Shown here piece by piece: positions 18,367 through 28,030 of a DNA stretch of 64,000 bases. Every line of letters begins with the position of its first letter. The stretch's first letter is position 1. This DNA is from Deltaproteobacteria bacterium. Lineage in GTDB: Bacteria > Bdellovibrionota_C > UBA2361 > SZUA-149 > JADZAE01. The notes below the pieces were generated by a model, which was not told the origin of the DNA, did no database searches, and saw nothing but the letters and a program-made list of their open reading frames with translations. A program made the translations under genes and the position numbers. The stretch covers positions 62,001 to 126,000 of the forward strand of contig JADZAE010000047.1 of assembly GCA_020852715.1 (NCBI GenBank). The letters are read 5' to 3'.

Positions 18367-20790
18367 TTACAGCATGTCGCTAGGATCAACATCAATCGTT
18401 AACTTGTATTGCCGGGCATCATAAGTATCGCGGTAATAGTCGGTGACTATTTTTGCTAAATGTGAAATTGTCGCCGGCGATGAACACTTGATTAAAAGAT
18501 GCCAACGATAATAGTTTTCAATCTTCTCAATTGGCGCCAAGGATGGGCCTAGTACTTGGATTTGGTTATCAGCGCCATTCTTCTGCTCCAGACTTTCTGC
18601 TGCTGACCTAACAAGATTGGCATACTGGCCAGCAAAGGTTTCTGCTCGCAGTGCGCTTTTGCTGGCCACAATCAAGCGTAGTAGTTTTACATATGGCGGG
18701 TAGTTAAGGCCTTTTCTATAATTTAATTCAAATTTTACAAATCCTGAATAATTGTCTTGCTGACAAGCTAGCAAAGCTGGGTGCTTAGGTTCTCTGGTTT
18801 GAATAACTACTATTCCCGGGTGTTCGCCGCGACCGGCACGGCCGGAAGCTTGCATTAAAAGTTGTAATGTTTTTTCACTAGAACGAAAATCCGGTAAATG
18901 TAGGGCAATATCAGCATCTATTATGCCCACCAAAGTTACATTAGGTAAGTCATGTCCCTTAGCGATCATTTGTGTGCCTACGAGAATATCAATTTCGTGC
19001 TTGCGCATCTTTTCCAATATTTCTCGGTGAGCATCTTTTCCGGTCGTGACATCACGATCAAGGCGTTCAATGCGAGCCAGCGGAAATAAAGCTTTTAATT
19101 CATCATATATCTTTTCTGTGCCACCACCACGCTGCATCAAGTTGCCAACTTGAGCTGCCTTTCTTTCCAAGTTTTTATTGTTTAATATTTGCTGATCTTC
19201 TAACTTTGTCAGACGCTGATCGCGGCAAATTGGGCAGTAGCTAGGAGTTACTTGAGAATGACTACAGTAGTGGCAAATTAACTTATGGTTTTTTTTATGA
19301 TAAGTATAGGATACAGAGCAGTTTGGGCAAGAAACGACTTGGCCACAAGTTGTGCATTGTAAATAACTGGCAAAACCGCGACGGTTATAGAGTATCATTG
19401 CCTGTTCTTGTTTATTGATTACCTTAACTAAGCTTTGAAAAAGTGTCGGTGAAATATTTGTGGAAAGCATTTCTTTGCTTTTGACTTTATTTAAATCGAC
19501 AATTTCGACTGTGGGTAAAGGATGGGTTGTCGCGCGATTAGCTAAACGCAAATAATGATAACGTTTTAACAGACAGTTATTTAAAGATTCAAAAGATGGT
19601 GTGGCAGATCCCATGATGATCGGGCAATTGGTAAATTTTGCGCGCATCACAGCAATATCACGCGCTTGATAACGAAAAGATTCATTTTGTTTAAAAGAAG
19701 AATCATGTTCTTCATCGACAACTATTAAGCCAATATTTTTTAACGGAGCAAAAATTGCAGAGCGTGCACCGATGATAACTTGCACTTTGCCCTCTAGTGC
19801 GCCTTTCCAAGTTTGCCAGCGTAGAGATTTAGAAACTTGGCTATGTAGCACGCCGATAGGAACAGGTAAGCGCGAGCGAAAACGATCGATTAATTGCGGA
19901 GTCAGCGCTATTTCCGGCACGACCAGTAAAATAGTTTTTTGCTGCCCTAAGACGGTTTTTATTGCTTGCAAGTAAACTTCGGTTTTTCCGCTGCCGGTAA
20001 CTCCATCTAAGAGAAAAGCGGCGAATTGTCCGGCATTAATTGATGTTTGTATTTTTGCGATCGCTTGCCCTTGTTCGTTGGTTAGTTGCTTCGGCTCATT
20101 AAAAACAAAGTCACTGGCTTCCGTTTGTTCTAATGACTTTAATATATCATAAGTTTTACTTAGGCTAATTAGCTCTTGCTCAGCCAAGGACTTAAGTGTT
20201 TGCGTATTGTATTTAATATACGTTCCTAGATCTGTTCCGCTAATGGGTAATTGACAATTAGTTAAATGATTTAAAATCAACCATTGTTTTTTTGCCCGCT
20301 TTGAGAATTTTAAGATTTCATCTCTGTCAGCAAGCAAAGCATAACCTTTTTTAGTTAAATTAATTACAGTTTCCTGCCGCCCTTGAGATATCGTAGGAAC
20401 TATCGAATCGACAACATAAGCTAAATTGGCGCCGTAGTATTCGGCTATCCAGTTAAAAAGAGTAAGCTGATCGGCGTGAAATGATGGTTCTGCCTCTTGA
20501 ATGGGTTTTAACGGTGGATTTTGTTTTTTGTCCTCTTTGAGTGTCTGTTCTCCAAATAAAGAAAATTGTGCGGAATTATTTTGTTTTTTCTTTTTTTCTT
20601 GCTGTTGAAGGGTAATATATTCAGCTAAGCTCAGCTTTTTTATTATCCAGCCATACTTAGTTTTGTTACTCACTTCGACAACTACTTGCCAGCCGGCATC
20701 GGCCTGAGCCAAATGTTCAGGTAGACAGTATGTCAGCGAAAGGGGAATGTCAGGAATCACCACTTCCACCACTGCGCACGTAGTTGTCAT
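18367..20790 (-). CDS. priA: Primosomal replication restart helicase PriA
   Basis: 3'-5' DNA helicase that reloads the replisome at collapsed forks. The order is typical: N-terminal 3'-end-binding domain, Walker A DGVTGSGKTEVY near residue 265, DEEH box near 360, a zinc region near 475-525 with paired cysteines (CTTCG, CPNC, CHYC, CPIC), then GTQMIAKGHDLPNVT and ASGRAGRG. Length 807 aa exceeds the usual ~730, partly because of a Lys/Gln-rich insert at residues 62-100 in the N-terminal domain. That insert contains QFSLF at 75-79, resembling a sliding-clamp-binding peptide. The gene converges on glnA with three bases between stops. Confidence 0.95.
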   Translation of the reverse strand: MTTTCAVVEVVIPDIPLSLTYCLPEHLAQADAGWQVVVEVSNKTKYGWIIKKLSLAEYITLQQQEKKKKQNNSAQFSLFGEQTLKEDKKQNPPLKPIQEAEPSFHADQLTLFNWIAEYYGANLAYVVDSIVPTISQGRQETVINLTKKGYALLADRDEILKFSKRAKKQWLILNHLTNCQLPISGTDLGTYIKYNTQTLKSLAEQELISLSKTYDILKSLEQTEASDFVFNEPKQLTNEQGQAIAKIQTSINAGQFAAFLLDGVTGSGKTEVYLQAIKTVLGQQKTILLVVPEIALTPQLIDRFRSRLPVPIGVLHSQVSKSLRWQTWKGALEGKVQVIIGARSAIFAPLKNIGLIVVDEEHDSSFKQNESFRYQARDIAVMRAKFTNCPIIMGSATPSFESLNNCLLKRYHYLRLANRATTHPLPTVEIVDLNKVKSKEMLSTNISPTLFQSLVKVINKQEQAMILYNRRGFASYLQCTTCGQVVSCPNCSVSYTYHKKNHKLICHYCSHSQVTPSYCPICRDQRLTKLEDQQILNNKNLERKAAQVGNLMQRGGGTEKIYDELKALFPLARIERLDRDVTTGKDAHREILEKMRKHEIDILVGTQMIAKGHDLPNVTLVGIIDADIALHLPDFRSSEKTLQLLMQASGRAGRGEHPGIVVIQTREPKHPALLACQQDNYSGFVKFELNYRKGLNYPPYVKLLRLIVASKSALRAETFAGQYANLVRSAAESLEQKNGADNQIQVLGPSLAPIEKIENYYRWHLLIKCSSPATISHLAKIVTDYYRDTYDARQYKLTIDVDPSDML

Positions 20791-20906
20791 ATCTAATTAC
20801 TCGATAAATAAAAAAGAGTCGTTGCCTAAGTCAGTGTTCACTGATACCTCTAAATTGATGTAGTTTCTAGCTAAAAAAGCATCTTTCTCGGAGCATAGAT
20901 TATAAA

Positions 20907-21989
20907 ATGGGACTGAGTTCTTTGTTTAATGCCGGCCGCAATGACGCATATGTCAGTGTTGATATTGGTTCAAATACAACCAAAATAATGCAGCTGGATA
21001 TCAGTGAGGCGAAGCCTAAACTAATAACGGCGGCTCTTGCCCCAACGCCGTCGAATGTGGTTTCCAATAACGCCATATCTAAGCCCGATGAGGTTGTAGA
21101 GACTTTGAAAAGTTTACTTGAGACAAACAAGGTCAGCTCAAAAAAAGCGATCATTGTTGTTCCCGGACCATGCGCATTTACTAAAAGAGTAACGCTTGCT
21201 CAGACTAGCGTTAAGGAGTTAGCGCATAATATAAAGTTTGAGGCCGCTAATTATATCCCTCATAACATTGATGCCGTTTATTTAGATTTTCAGGTTGTTA
21301 AAAGTAACGGCAAGTCCACAATGGATGTTTTGCTTGTCGCAGTCAAAAAGGAAATCGTAGCTACGTATCTATCAGTGGTCGAAGGTGCGGGGCTAGAGCC
21401 GATGATTCTCGATGTAGACTACTTTGCTTTGGAGAGTATGTGGGAGCAAAACCACATAGATGATGGAGATCGCACAGTTGCATTGTTAAACATTGGTGCG
21501 CGCTATACTAGCGTTTTAATTAAACAAAGTGGGATGATTTTGTTTTATGGTGATATTGGCTTGGGAGGGCGTCTTTATACTGATGCATTGTGTGAAGCTT
21601 TACAAATTAAGCCAAAGGAAGCCGAACAAATTAAAGCCGGAGTAGTTGATGAAAAATTTGATGTGAACGTTATCAATGAAACCGTGGAAAGAACAACAGA
21701 TCATATCGCCGGTGAGCTGCAAAGGCAATTAGGATTTTTTTGGAATGCTTCCGGAGCAAGCAAAAGTATTGAAAAAATTTATCTCACCGGCGGAGGTATT
21801 CAAGCAGCAGGATTACTTGAGGAGTTACAGTTAAGAACGAAAGTTTCTTGTGAGCTCGTGAATAGTTTTAAGGAGATCAATTGCCCCGCGACTTTCAGTG
21901 CTAATTATCTCAAAGAAATTAATAGCGTCATGTCGGTTAGCGTGGGTTTAGCAATGCGACGCCTAGGTGATAAGCAGCACTATTTCTAA
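20907..21989 (+). CDS. pilM: Type IV pilus inner-membrane platform protein PilM
   Basis: Actin-like cytoplasmic ATP-binding protein that docks to the N-terminal tail of PilN in the type IV pilus alignment complex. VSVDIGSNTTKIMQLD near the N-terminus is the phosphate-1 loop, ALLNIGARYTSVLI is the second actin-fold phosphate motif, and IYLTGGGIQAAGL is the adenosine loop. Length 360 aa is typical. It begins the run pilM-pilN-pilO with gaps of 22 and 35 bases. A GGAG 13 bases before the ATG is a weak ribosome-binding site. Confidence 0.93.
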   Translation: MGLSSLFNAGRNDAYVSVDIGSNTTKIMQLDISEAKPKLITAALAPTPSNVVSNNAISKPDEVVETLKSLLETNKVSSKKAIIVVPGPCAFTKRVTLAQTSVKELAHNIKFEAANYIPHNIDAVYLDFQVVKSNGKSTMDVLLVAVKKEIVATYLSVVEGAGLEPMILDVDYFALESMWEQNHIDDGDRTVALLNIGARYTSVLIKQSGMILFYGDIGLGGRLYTDALCEALQIKPKEAEQIKAGVVDEKFDVNVINETVERTTDHIAGELQRQLGFFWNASGASKSIEKIYLTGGGIQAAGLLEELQLRTKVSCELVNSFKEINCPATFSANYLKEINSVMSVSVGLAMRRLGDKQHYF

Positions 21990-22011
21990 CATTTCAGAAA
22001 GGTAAACATTT

Positions 22012-22626
22012 ATGATTCGCATAAATTTATTAGGCGAAAAAAAAGATACGAGTGGAACTTACTTTATTCAGATCTTTGCCTTTATTTCTTCTATTTTTGT
22101 TTTACTATTAACTTGTTTTTTTCTTTACCAGGGGACATCAGAAAAAGTCAATGTTTTGGAAACCGACAAATCTATGCTTGAACAGCAAGTCAAAGTATTA
22201 GAGAAAAAAACTGCTGAAGTTAAAGAGTTGGAGCAAAAGGAAAAGTTACTTAAAGACAAGCTTTCTGCAATTGCCCAACTTAAAGCCAAGAAGAAAGGTC
22301 CGGTTCATACTTTAGACGAGCTAACTAAGTCTATTCCGGAAAAATCTTGGCTGGAGAATGTCAAGGAAAGAGACGGATTGATTGAGCTAAAAGGGATAGC
22401 CCTAGATAATCAAACAATTGCAGTGTTTATTCGTGATTTAGAAAATTCCAGCTATTTTCAATCGGTGGATCTAATACAATCCAAGCAGTATGTAAAAGAT
22501 GACGTGAAGATGAAAGAATTTGCTTTGGCTTTAAAATCGGAGGATCCTTTAGCCAGGCACAGATTAGCGGCTACTAATAAATCAGAAGGCCCTGGCTCGG
22601 ATGATGCGCAGACTAAAATAAAATAG
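22012..22626 (+). CDS. pilN: Type IV pilus assembly protein PilN
   Basis: Bitopic inner-membrane protein of the pilus alignment complex. It opens with MIRINLLGEKK, the conserved PilM-binding peptide (INLLP in most homologues), then a single membrane helix at about 20-42, a coiled coil at about 46-92 rich in Lys/Glu/Leu, and a ferredoxin-like periplasmic domain (GIALDNQTIAVFIRDLENSSYF). Length 204 aa is normal. AAAGG precedes the ATG. The order pilM-pilN-pilO is conserved widely. Confidence 0.92.
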   Translation: MIRINLLGEKKDTSGTYFIQIFAFISSIFVLLLTCFFLYQGTSEKVNVLETDKSMLEQQVKVLEKKTAEVKELEQKEKLLKDKLSAIAQLKAKKKGPVHTLDELTKSIPEKSWLENVKERDGLIELKGIALDNQTIAVFIRDLENSSYFQSVDLIQSKQYVKDDVKMKEFALALKSEDPLARHRLAATNKSEGPGSDDAQTKIK

Positions 22627-22661
22627 TGATATTAATACGAATCAAAGGTTAGATAATAGAT

Positions 22662-23294
22662 ATGAATAGTCAGCTTGAGTCAATTTTAGAATTACCGGTG
22701 GGACATCGTCTTGCCATTTTGTTTGGTAGTTTATTTATTATCTTTGTTTTGTTCTGGTTTACGATGTTTGCGCCGATTAATACTCGTTATGATGATTTAA
22801 GTAAAAAAGTTGAAGATTTAATTACAAAGAAAAACCAGCAAGAAGGAATTGTAAAAAATCTAAGGCACTATACCGATCGTGTAAATAATCTAAACACCGA
22901 GTTAGAAAAAGCCTTACTCCAGCTTCCTGATAAACGCGAGATCGATCAGTTGTTATTAAGTATTTCTGATAAGGCTAGAGATGCCGGCTTAGAGATAAAA
23001 TTATTCAAACCACGCGGAGAGGAAAAACGGGATTTCTACGCAGCTGTTCCTGTAGATATAGAAGTCACGGGAACATATCATCAAGTTGCTTCTTTTTTTG
23101 ATGAGGTTGGCAGAATGGATAGAATTGTTAATTTAGAAAACGTGGCTATTTCCGATCCGGTAATTGAAAAGAGTTCTGCAGGTCTTAAAACCCTAGTTAC
23201 AGCCACAGCATTTCGTTTTCTTGATGAGAGCGAACGGCCAAAAGCTGATGAGAGTGGCGAAAAAGAAGGCGCAAAGAAGCGCCGCCGGCATTAA
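22662..23294 (+). CDS. pilO: Type IV pilus assembly protein PilO
   Basis: Inner-membrane partner of PilN. A cytoplasmic start of about 20 residues, one membrane helix (LAILFGSLFIIFVLFWFTM), coiled coil at about 42-95 and a periplasmic ferredoxin-like domain (VPVDIEVTGTYHQVASFFDEV) match the family; 210 aa is the usual size. The C-terminus ends in a Lys/Arg-rich tail (KEGAKKRRRH). In most genomes pilP follows immediately; here 593 bases without a recognisable gene separate pilO from pilQ. Confidence 0.92.
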   Translation: MNSQLESILELPVGHRLAILFGSLFIIFVLFWFTMFAPINTRYDDLSKKVEDLITKKNQQEGIVKNLRHYTDRVNNLNTELEKALLQLPDKREIDQLLLSISDKARDAGLEIKLFKPRGEEKRDFYAAVPVDIEVTGTYHQVASFFDEVGRMDRIVNLENVAISDPVIEKSSAGLKTLVTATAFRFLDESERPKADESGEKEGAKKRRRH

Positions 23295-23887
23295 TGTCAA
23301 GTCGCATAATGCCTTGTTTAAGGCAAAAAGTTCTACTACAAAGCTAAATTTGCAGACGTAGAACAATGATTTGCATATTTCCTAAAGGAATTAAGTTAAT
23401 TTATTATTTGTCACTAAAGGACCTTTGCTGATTCTAGTAGTCTGGTTTAGTGAAAGGATAATGGCAACCGCGCTGTATTTAAGTCGTGTTGCCGTTAGGT
23501 TTCTTATGTTTAAATAGGATAAATTAAGAGAAATTTATTTATTCATCTAAATTAAGAAACTTTTATTGGCATAAGTAATCTTTGCCCCTCTAAAAAATAA
23601 AAACAATAGCTCGCACAACGCCTTTGCCGTGTCTTTGTGTTCCCAGCGAAGGAGCGCGCTTAAAGTAAAAAAAAGTGAACGATTTTAGTAAATTCTCCTT
23701 TGACTAAGTAAATCATTTGCTATAGTCAGATCACCAATAGAACTAGGTAGTATTACTAGTTGAGGATTTAGGTGGCGTTAACCATCCATTGAAATATCAG
23801 CCGAATGATTATTTTAGTCGGGTGATTCTTTGATTGGTTACTTATTTTAACCGAGTTACTGCTTGTTCAGTCTTGAGGAGAAATTAC
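23295..23887. other. Gene-free gap between pilO and pilQ where pilP would be expected
   Basis: No frame here gives a protein with PilP features (lipobox, proline-rich linker, beta-barrel domain). All six frames look closed by stops. The stretch is AT-rich with one more GC-rich island (around 23610-23665). A promoter-like pair TTGACT/TATAGT occurs near 23700-23726. A GAGGAG just before 23888 is the pilQ ribosome-binding site. I find no tRNA or repeat copy. Confidence 0.5.
23700..23726 (+). promoter_or_regulatory. Possible sigma-70 promoter for pilQ
   Basis: TTGACT at 23700-23705 and TATAGT at 23721-23726 resemble -35 and -10 boxes, but the spacer is 15 bases, shorter than the ideal 17. It lies about 160 bases upstream of pilQ and would give a long leader. 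Tentative. Confidence 0.3.
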
Positions 23888-25849
23888 ATGAGCGTGCTTA
23901 GCAAAGCTCTTCGATTTGTCGTTGTCGTATTATTAATCAATGGTTGTGTAGCTACTAAGTCGGGAAATATTGATCCCGCTCAGCAGACTGATGCTGGTAG
24001 CACGGCTACGAATATGGATGTCGCCTCCGGTGATAGCAGCAAGATGCCGGATGCTGCTTCTGTTCGTGACGAAAATATTTCATCTACGCCGAATGCTAAA
24101 CAGACAGCTTTGGATACGACATCCGTTGTCTTAGAAAAACTTTCGTTGAATAAAACGAAAGAAAACTCCGGAACAGTGATGATATCATTTACTGACGCCG
24201 TTCCTTTCGAGTTAAAGCAGACGACTCCCACAGAATATATACTTTTAGTTGCTGGAACACGTATTGCTGAACAAGCTAAAGTGCCCTTGTTGGGAGCACC
24301 GGGTGTTGCCGGCATTCGCTCAGTGCGGGCTATGCAAAATGGCTCATCGGCACAAATTCGCATGTTTGTTGATGGTGGCGTGAATTTAAAAGCAGCCCTG
24401 CAGGGTAATAGCATATTAGTTACCACTGCGTCAGATGTTGCAGCAATGAGCACAGATGCACGCTCTCAAATGGCGGATGCGGCTAAGAAAGACCAAGCGC
24501 CGGCTAAGGTTACAGATGACGCAGCACGTAGCAATCCTACAGGCATCAATTCAGCAGATGGAACAAAAAATTATACAGGTCGTTTGATTTCGTTGGATTT
24601 GCAAGATACTGATATTGATAACGCTCTAAGAATCATTGCTGAAGTTTCCAATTTAAACATTATTGCTAGCGATGAAGTTGCCGGTAAAGTGACATTACGC
24701 TTAGTTGATGTTCCTTGGGATCAAGCACTAGATGTAATTCTAAAAACAAATGGCCTAGATCAAGTGACTGAGGGAAACGTAGTACGTATCGCCCCGGTTG
24801 ACAAACTGCGCCAAGAGCGTGAAGCGCTAATTGAAGCACGCAAAGCAGCTCAGAATCTCGAGGAATTATCTGTTACGTATAATCGTGTAAGTTATGCTAA
24901 GGCTACCGATTTAACTGAGCAAGTTCAGTCTGTGCTTTCTGAGCGTGGTTCAGTGGCCGTTGATGACAGAACAAATCAGCTGATTATTAAAGATATTAAA
25001 GAAGGCCAAGAAAAAGCGGCTAAATTATTAGCTAAGCTTGATCTGCGCACACCGCAGGTCTTGTTAGAGACTCAGATTGTCGAAGGATCAAGAAATATTC
25101 TTCGTGATCTAGGTTTCAGACTTGGCTATGTTTACAAAGCAGGTCCGGAAACAGGAAATGCAACAGGTCTAAATTTCCCGAATTCAATAGATTCAGTTAC
25201 TCGTTCTAATTATGGCGCGGGCAATGTTGCTGATACGGTAGGAACAGCGATTTCTGCAATTTTTGATTCGGCAGATGGATCTAAAACATTGACTGCTCAG
25301 CTAACTGCTTATGAGCAAGAAGGTAAAGTTAAGATTATTAGCCGTCCTCAGGTTGCGACTATTAACAATAAAGCAGCAAGCATTAGGAGCGTTGAGGTTT
25401 TACGTATTCGCTTGCCGGATGCAGGAACATCAATCGCTACTGGTTCGGGGGCATCAGCTTCTGGAGGCGCAACTGCGGCTTTTGAAGAAATTGAAGTAGG
25501 TATTACATTAAATGTAACACCTCAGGCCTCACCTGACTACTATGTACTCTTAGACATTAACGCTAAGTCCAGCACAATAGGACCCACGATCGTTGACAAT
25601 ATTCCTTCAACAGTTGAACGCGAAGCCACATCAACAGTGTTAGTAGAAAGCGGAACAACCTTTGCTCTTGGTGGCGTATATCGTATCGAAGATCGTGACA
25701 CAGTTACCGGAGTGCCTTTTCTAAAAGATCTACCGTTCCTTGGTTATTTGTTTAGGAATAACCTAGTAGATGATGGCGATGAGGAACTGATATTCTTTAT
25801 TACGCCGCATGTTGTTGAAGGTAGTTTTGACGCGGCTGCTATGCAGTAA
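23888..25849 (+). CDS. pilQ: Type IV pilus secretin PilQ with lipoprotein-type signal
   Basis: Outer-membrane channel for the pilus fibre. I chose the ATG at 23888 because GAGGAG precedes it at ideal spacing; an upstream in-frame start at 23834 has no such site. The hydrophobic start (FVVVVLLINGCVA) ends in a lipobox-like LINGC. Then follow a low-complexity Asp/Ser/Ala region, an AMIN domain (about 85-190), an STN/N0 domain (SLDLQDTDIDNALRIIAEVS), an N1 domain (VDDRTNQLIIKD), and the C-terminal secretin domain with VGITLNVTPQ and VPFLKDLPFLGYLF. Length about 654 aa, within family range. Lipidated secretins are known in some pilus systems; lipidation here is inferred. Confidence 0.93.
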   Translation: MSVLSKALRFVVVVLLINGCVATKSGNIDPAQQTDAGSTATNMDVASGDSSKMPDAASVRDENISSTPNAKQTALDTTSVVLEKLSLNKTKENSGTVMISFTDAVPFELKQTTPTEYILLVAGTRIAEQAKVPLLGAPGVAGIRSVRAMQNGSSAQIRMFVDGGVNLKAALQGNSILVTTASDVAAMSTDARSQMADAAKKDQAPAKVTDDAARSNPTGINSADGTKNYTGRLISLDLQDTDIDNALRIIAEVSNLNIIASDEVAGKVTLRLVDVPWDQALDVILKTNGLDQVTEGNVVRIAPVDKLRQEREALIEARKAAQNLEELSVTYNRVSYAKATDLTEQVQSVLSERGSVAVDDRTNQLIIKDIKEGQEKAAKLLAKLDLRTPQVLLETQIVEGSRNILRDLGFRLGYVYKAGPETGNATGLNFPNSIDSVTRSNYGAGNVADTVGTAISAIFDSADGSKTLTAQLTAYEQEGKVKIISRPQVATINNKAASIRSVEVLRIRLPDAGTSIATGSGASASGGATAAFEEIEVGITLNVTPQASPDYYVLLDINAKSSTIGPTIVDNIPSTVEREATSTVLVESGTTFALGGVYRIEDRDTVTGVPFLKDLPFLGYLFRNNLVDDGDEELIFFITPHVVEGSFDAAAMQ

Positions 25850-25936
25850 AACGAGCGTGGCTTATGCCATGCCTGACAAGTTTTGTGAGTAGAAGATTAA
25901 ACCATTGAGGTTCAGAGATATTAGGTTTCTTAATAT

Positions 25937-27121
25937 ATGTCATTGCACTCAGAATTAATAATATTGAACGATACACATCCGGCTGGAATCGGGTTAGCTA
26001 CGGAAATTATAGTTGGCAGCCTGGCAAAAGCGCTTGAGGTTATCAAAAATAAAATTAATTCCGAGGCTAAAATAGTAATAGTGCTTGATGAAGCAGTTTA
26101 TTTAAATTGGCAAGAATATATTAGCCAAAGTGTATCAGTAGGTTTGGCAAGACAGGTAGAGTTTATTGTGCAAGCAGGTGGTGAAAGCTCTAAAAGTTTT
26201 TCTTGTCTTGAATCGCTAACAACAAAGTTAGTCCACTTAGGGTTTGCTCGTAATGACTGGTTGATTTGCATTGGCGGTGGGGTGTTAGGTGATTTGGTTG
26301 GCTTGCTTGCATCGATTTACATGCGTGGGGTAAAGTTAATTCAGATTCCGACAACGCTTATTGCACAAAGTGATTCAGCGATTGGCGGTAAAACGGCAGT
26401 AAATATCACCGAAGCAAAAAATGTCATTGGGACATTCTACCCGGCTGAGTTTGTGATTAGTGATACAAAATTTTTAACCAGCTTACCGGAGCGAGAATAT
26501 CGGGCGGGAATAGTAGAAGTTATCAAGCATGGGTTACTGGTGGATCGGGGGTTTTTAGACTGGATAGAAAATAATATTGAGGCGGTTAAAAGTAGAGAAG
26601 CCTTGTGCCTGAAGGAAATTGTTGAGTTTTCTTCAAGAACAAAGCTTGGCTTTGTAGTAGATGATTTGGAAGACCGCCTAGGTAAAAGAGCTATGCTTAA
26701 CCTAGGGCATACTGTTGCGCATGCGTTGGAGACAATAACTGGCTATCAGCGATTTCTCCATGGCGAAGCGGTTGCCTGTGGTATTGATTTTGCTCTTAGG
26801 TTTGGTGCTGAGCGTGGAGATACGCCGGTATCATTACTCAAAAGAGTAGAAAGCATTTTTGCTTTGCTTGGTATAGAAAGTCGGATTCCAAATGATTTGC
26901 TAAAACCTGAGCTTGGTGTACAGGGCTTAGGCTGTGCTGATGTTCAAAGAGGACAGACAATAACGTCTGAAGATATTTGGACGGCTGCATTACAGTCGGA
27001 CAAAAAACGATCTTCATCTGTTATTAAATATGTTCTTTTAAGGCAAATTGGTGATGCTCAGTTGATTGATATTGAGCCTCGTAATTTAGCGCAGATGATT
27101 TTAGCAATTGGTAAGAAGTAG
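25937..27121 (+). CDS. aroB: 3-Dehydroquinate synthase
   Basis: Second step of the shikimate pathway, an NAD- and metal-dependent cyclisation of DAHP. GGGVLGDLVGLLASIYMRG and PTTLIAQSDSAIGGKTAVN bind NAD and phosphate; EVIKHG and LNLGHTVAHALE plus FLHGEAVACG supply metal ligands. Length 394 aa is slightly above the usual 360. It lies 87 bases after pilQ, an association seen in many proteobacteria. The ATG at 25937 has a poor ribosome-binding site, so a later start is possible. Confidence 0.94.
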   Translation: MSLHSELIILNDTHPAGIGLATEIIVGSLAKALEVIKNKINSEAKIVIVLDEAVYLNWQEYISQSVSVGLARQVEFIVQAGGESSKSFSCLESLTTKLVHLGFARNDWLICIGGGVLGDLVGLLASIYMRGVKLIQIPTTLIAQSDSAIGGKTAVNITEAKNVIGTFYPAEFVISDTKFLTSLPEREYRAGIVEVIKHGLLVDRGFLDWIENNIEAVKSREALCLKEIVEFSSRTKLGFVVDDLEDRLGKRAMLNLGHTVAHALETITGYQRFLHGEAVACGIDFALRFGAERGDTPVSLLKRVESIFALLGIESRIPNDLLKPELGVQGLGCADVQRGQTITSEDIWTAALQSDKKRSSSVIKYVLLRQIGDAQLIDIEPRNLAQMILAIGKK

Positions 27122-27171
27122 GAAGAAGTAAACTAGGCAAATTTAATGCTCCAAACTTGGAGGGCAACAGA

Positions 27172-27975
27172 ATGTCAATCTTTCGTAAACTTGGGTTAAC
27201 AGGAATCGTATTAACCTTGGCCTTAGTCGGTATCATTAGCTGCGGCGGTGGCACCAATAATGATCAAGGTGCATCATTTACTGCGCTCGGATTTGTCACC
27301 GTAGACGAAGAGGGTAAAATACAGCCGGACGTTTTCGATGGTGGAAGAAGTATCCTTGTAAATCGCGATACTGATATGGCCTATTCCAATATTTACCAGA
27401 GAGGAATTGCATGGATGGCGGTGCAGAATAATCTCTGCAAGCAATTTGTGCGTTTAGTACGTTTTGATTGTGATTACAATGTTCAAGGTACTGAGCTTTC
27501 GTTCACTGTTCCTTCTGATTCCACGAATACCGGCTTTATTGTAGGTGCCGCCGGAGGTTGTAGCAGTGATATTCTTAACGATGGCAGCTCAAGTTCTTCA
27601 TCCTCTGAGGAGGGCGTGAGTAATATTGGCCAAGGAAATATTGCCTATGTGCCATTTGATCTAGTTTCTCAGGATGTGTTGTCTTACCTAATGGTCAATC
27701 AAAATTCATTACCTGAGTTACCATTTAGAATGACAGCAATTTGTCGAGCTGTAGGAATAACTCAAGCGGGTGATTCCATAGTTTCCAATGACTTGTATTA
27801 CCCAGTAGAATTTATAGAAAACGCTGAATGCTGTACGGGAACGGGAGTTGATGGTGGTGGTGGCTTCCAAACCGGAACGGGCACGGGTGGAGACCCATAC
27901 ATGGCATCCACTGACTCAGATTCTTCTGCGAGTGGTGCTGCGACTTCGGTATCGTCAGCTTCATCAGCTAATTAA
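27172..27975 (+). CDS. Predicted lipoprotein with Ser-rich segments, unknown function
   Basis: Not recognised as a known family. The ATG at 27172 is preceded by GGAGG at good spacing; the first residues form a signal ending in the lipobox IISC followed by GGG. The mature part has cysteines near VQNNLCKQFVRLVRFDC, a run of serines and glutamates (SSSSSSEEG) and a Gly-Thr-rich then Ser/Ala-rich C-terminus (SSASGAATSVSSASSAN). No membrane segments follow the signal. It is 50 bases downstream of aroB and 55 upstream of a second lipoprotein; the three plus pilQ may be one transcript ending at the terminator near 29050. A pilus- or secretin-related role is only inferred from position. Confidence 0.7.
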   Translation: MSIFRKLGLTGIVLTLALVGIISCGGGTNNDQGASFTALGFVTVDEEGKIQPDVFDGGRSILVNRDTDMAYSNIYQRGIAWMAVQNNLCKQFVRLVRFDCDYNVQGTELSFTVPSDSTNTGFIVGAAGGCSSDILNDGSSSSSSSEEGVSNIGQGNIAYVPFDLVSQDVLSYLMVNQNSLPELPFRMTAICRAVGITQAGDSIVSNDLYYPVEFIENAECCTGTGVDGGGGFQTGTGTGGDPYMASTDSDSSASGAATSVSSASSAN

Positions 27976-28030
27976 CAGGTAGTCGTTGGATAGTTTGTGT
28001 AAAATAATAAGTTAGCACGAGGATTAAACA

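Noticed and set aside
23560-23590. TTGGCATAAGTAATCTTTGCCC as a sigma-54 promoter for pilQ
   Set aside because: The distance between GG and GC is 14 rather than 10 bases.
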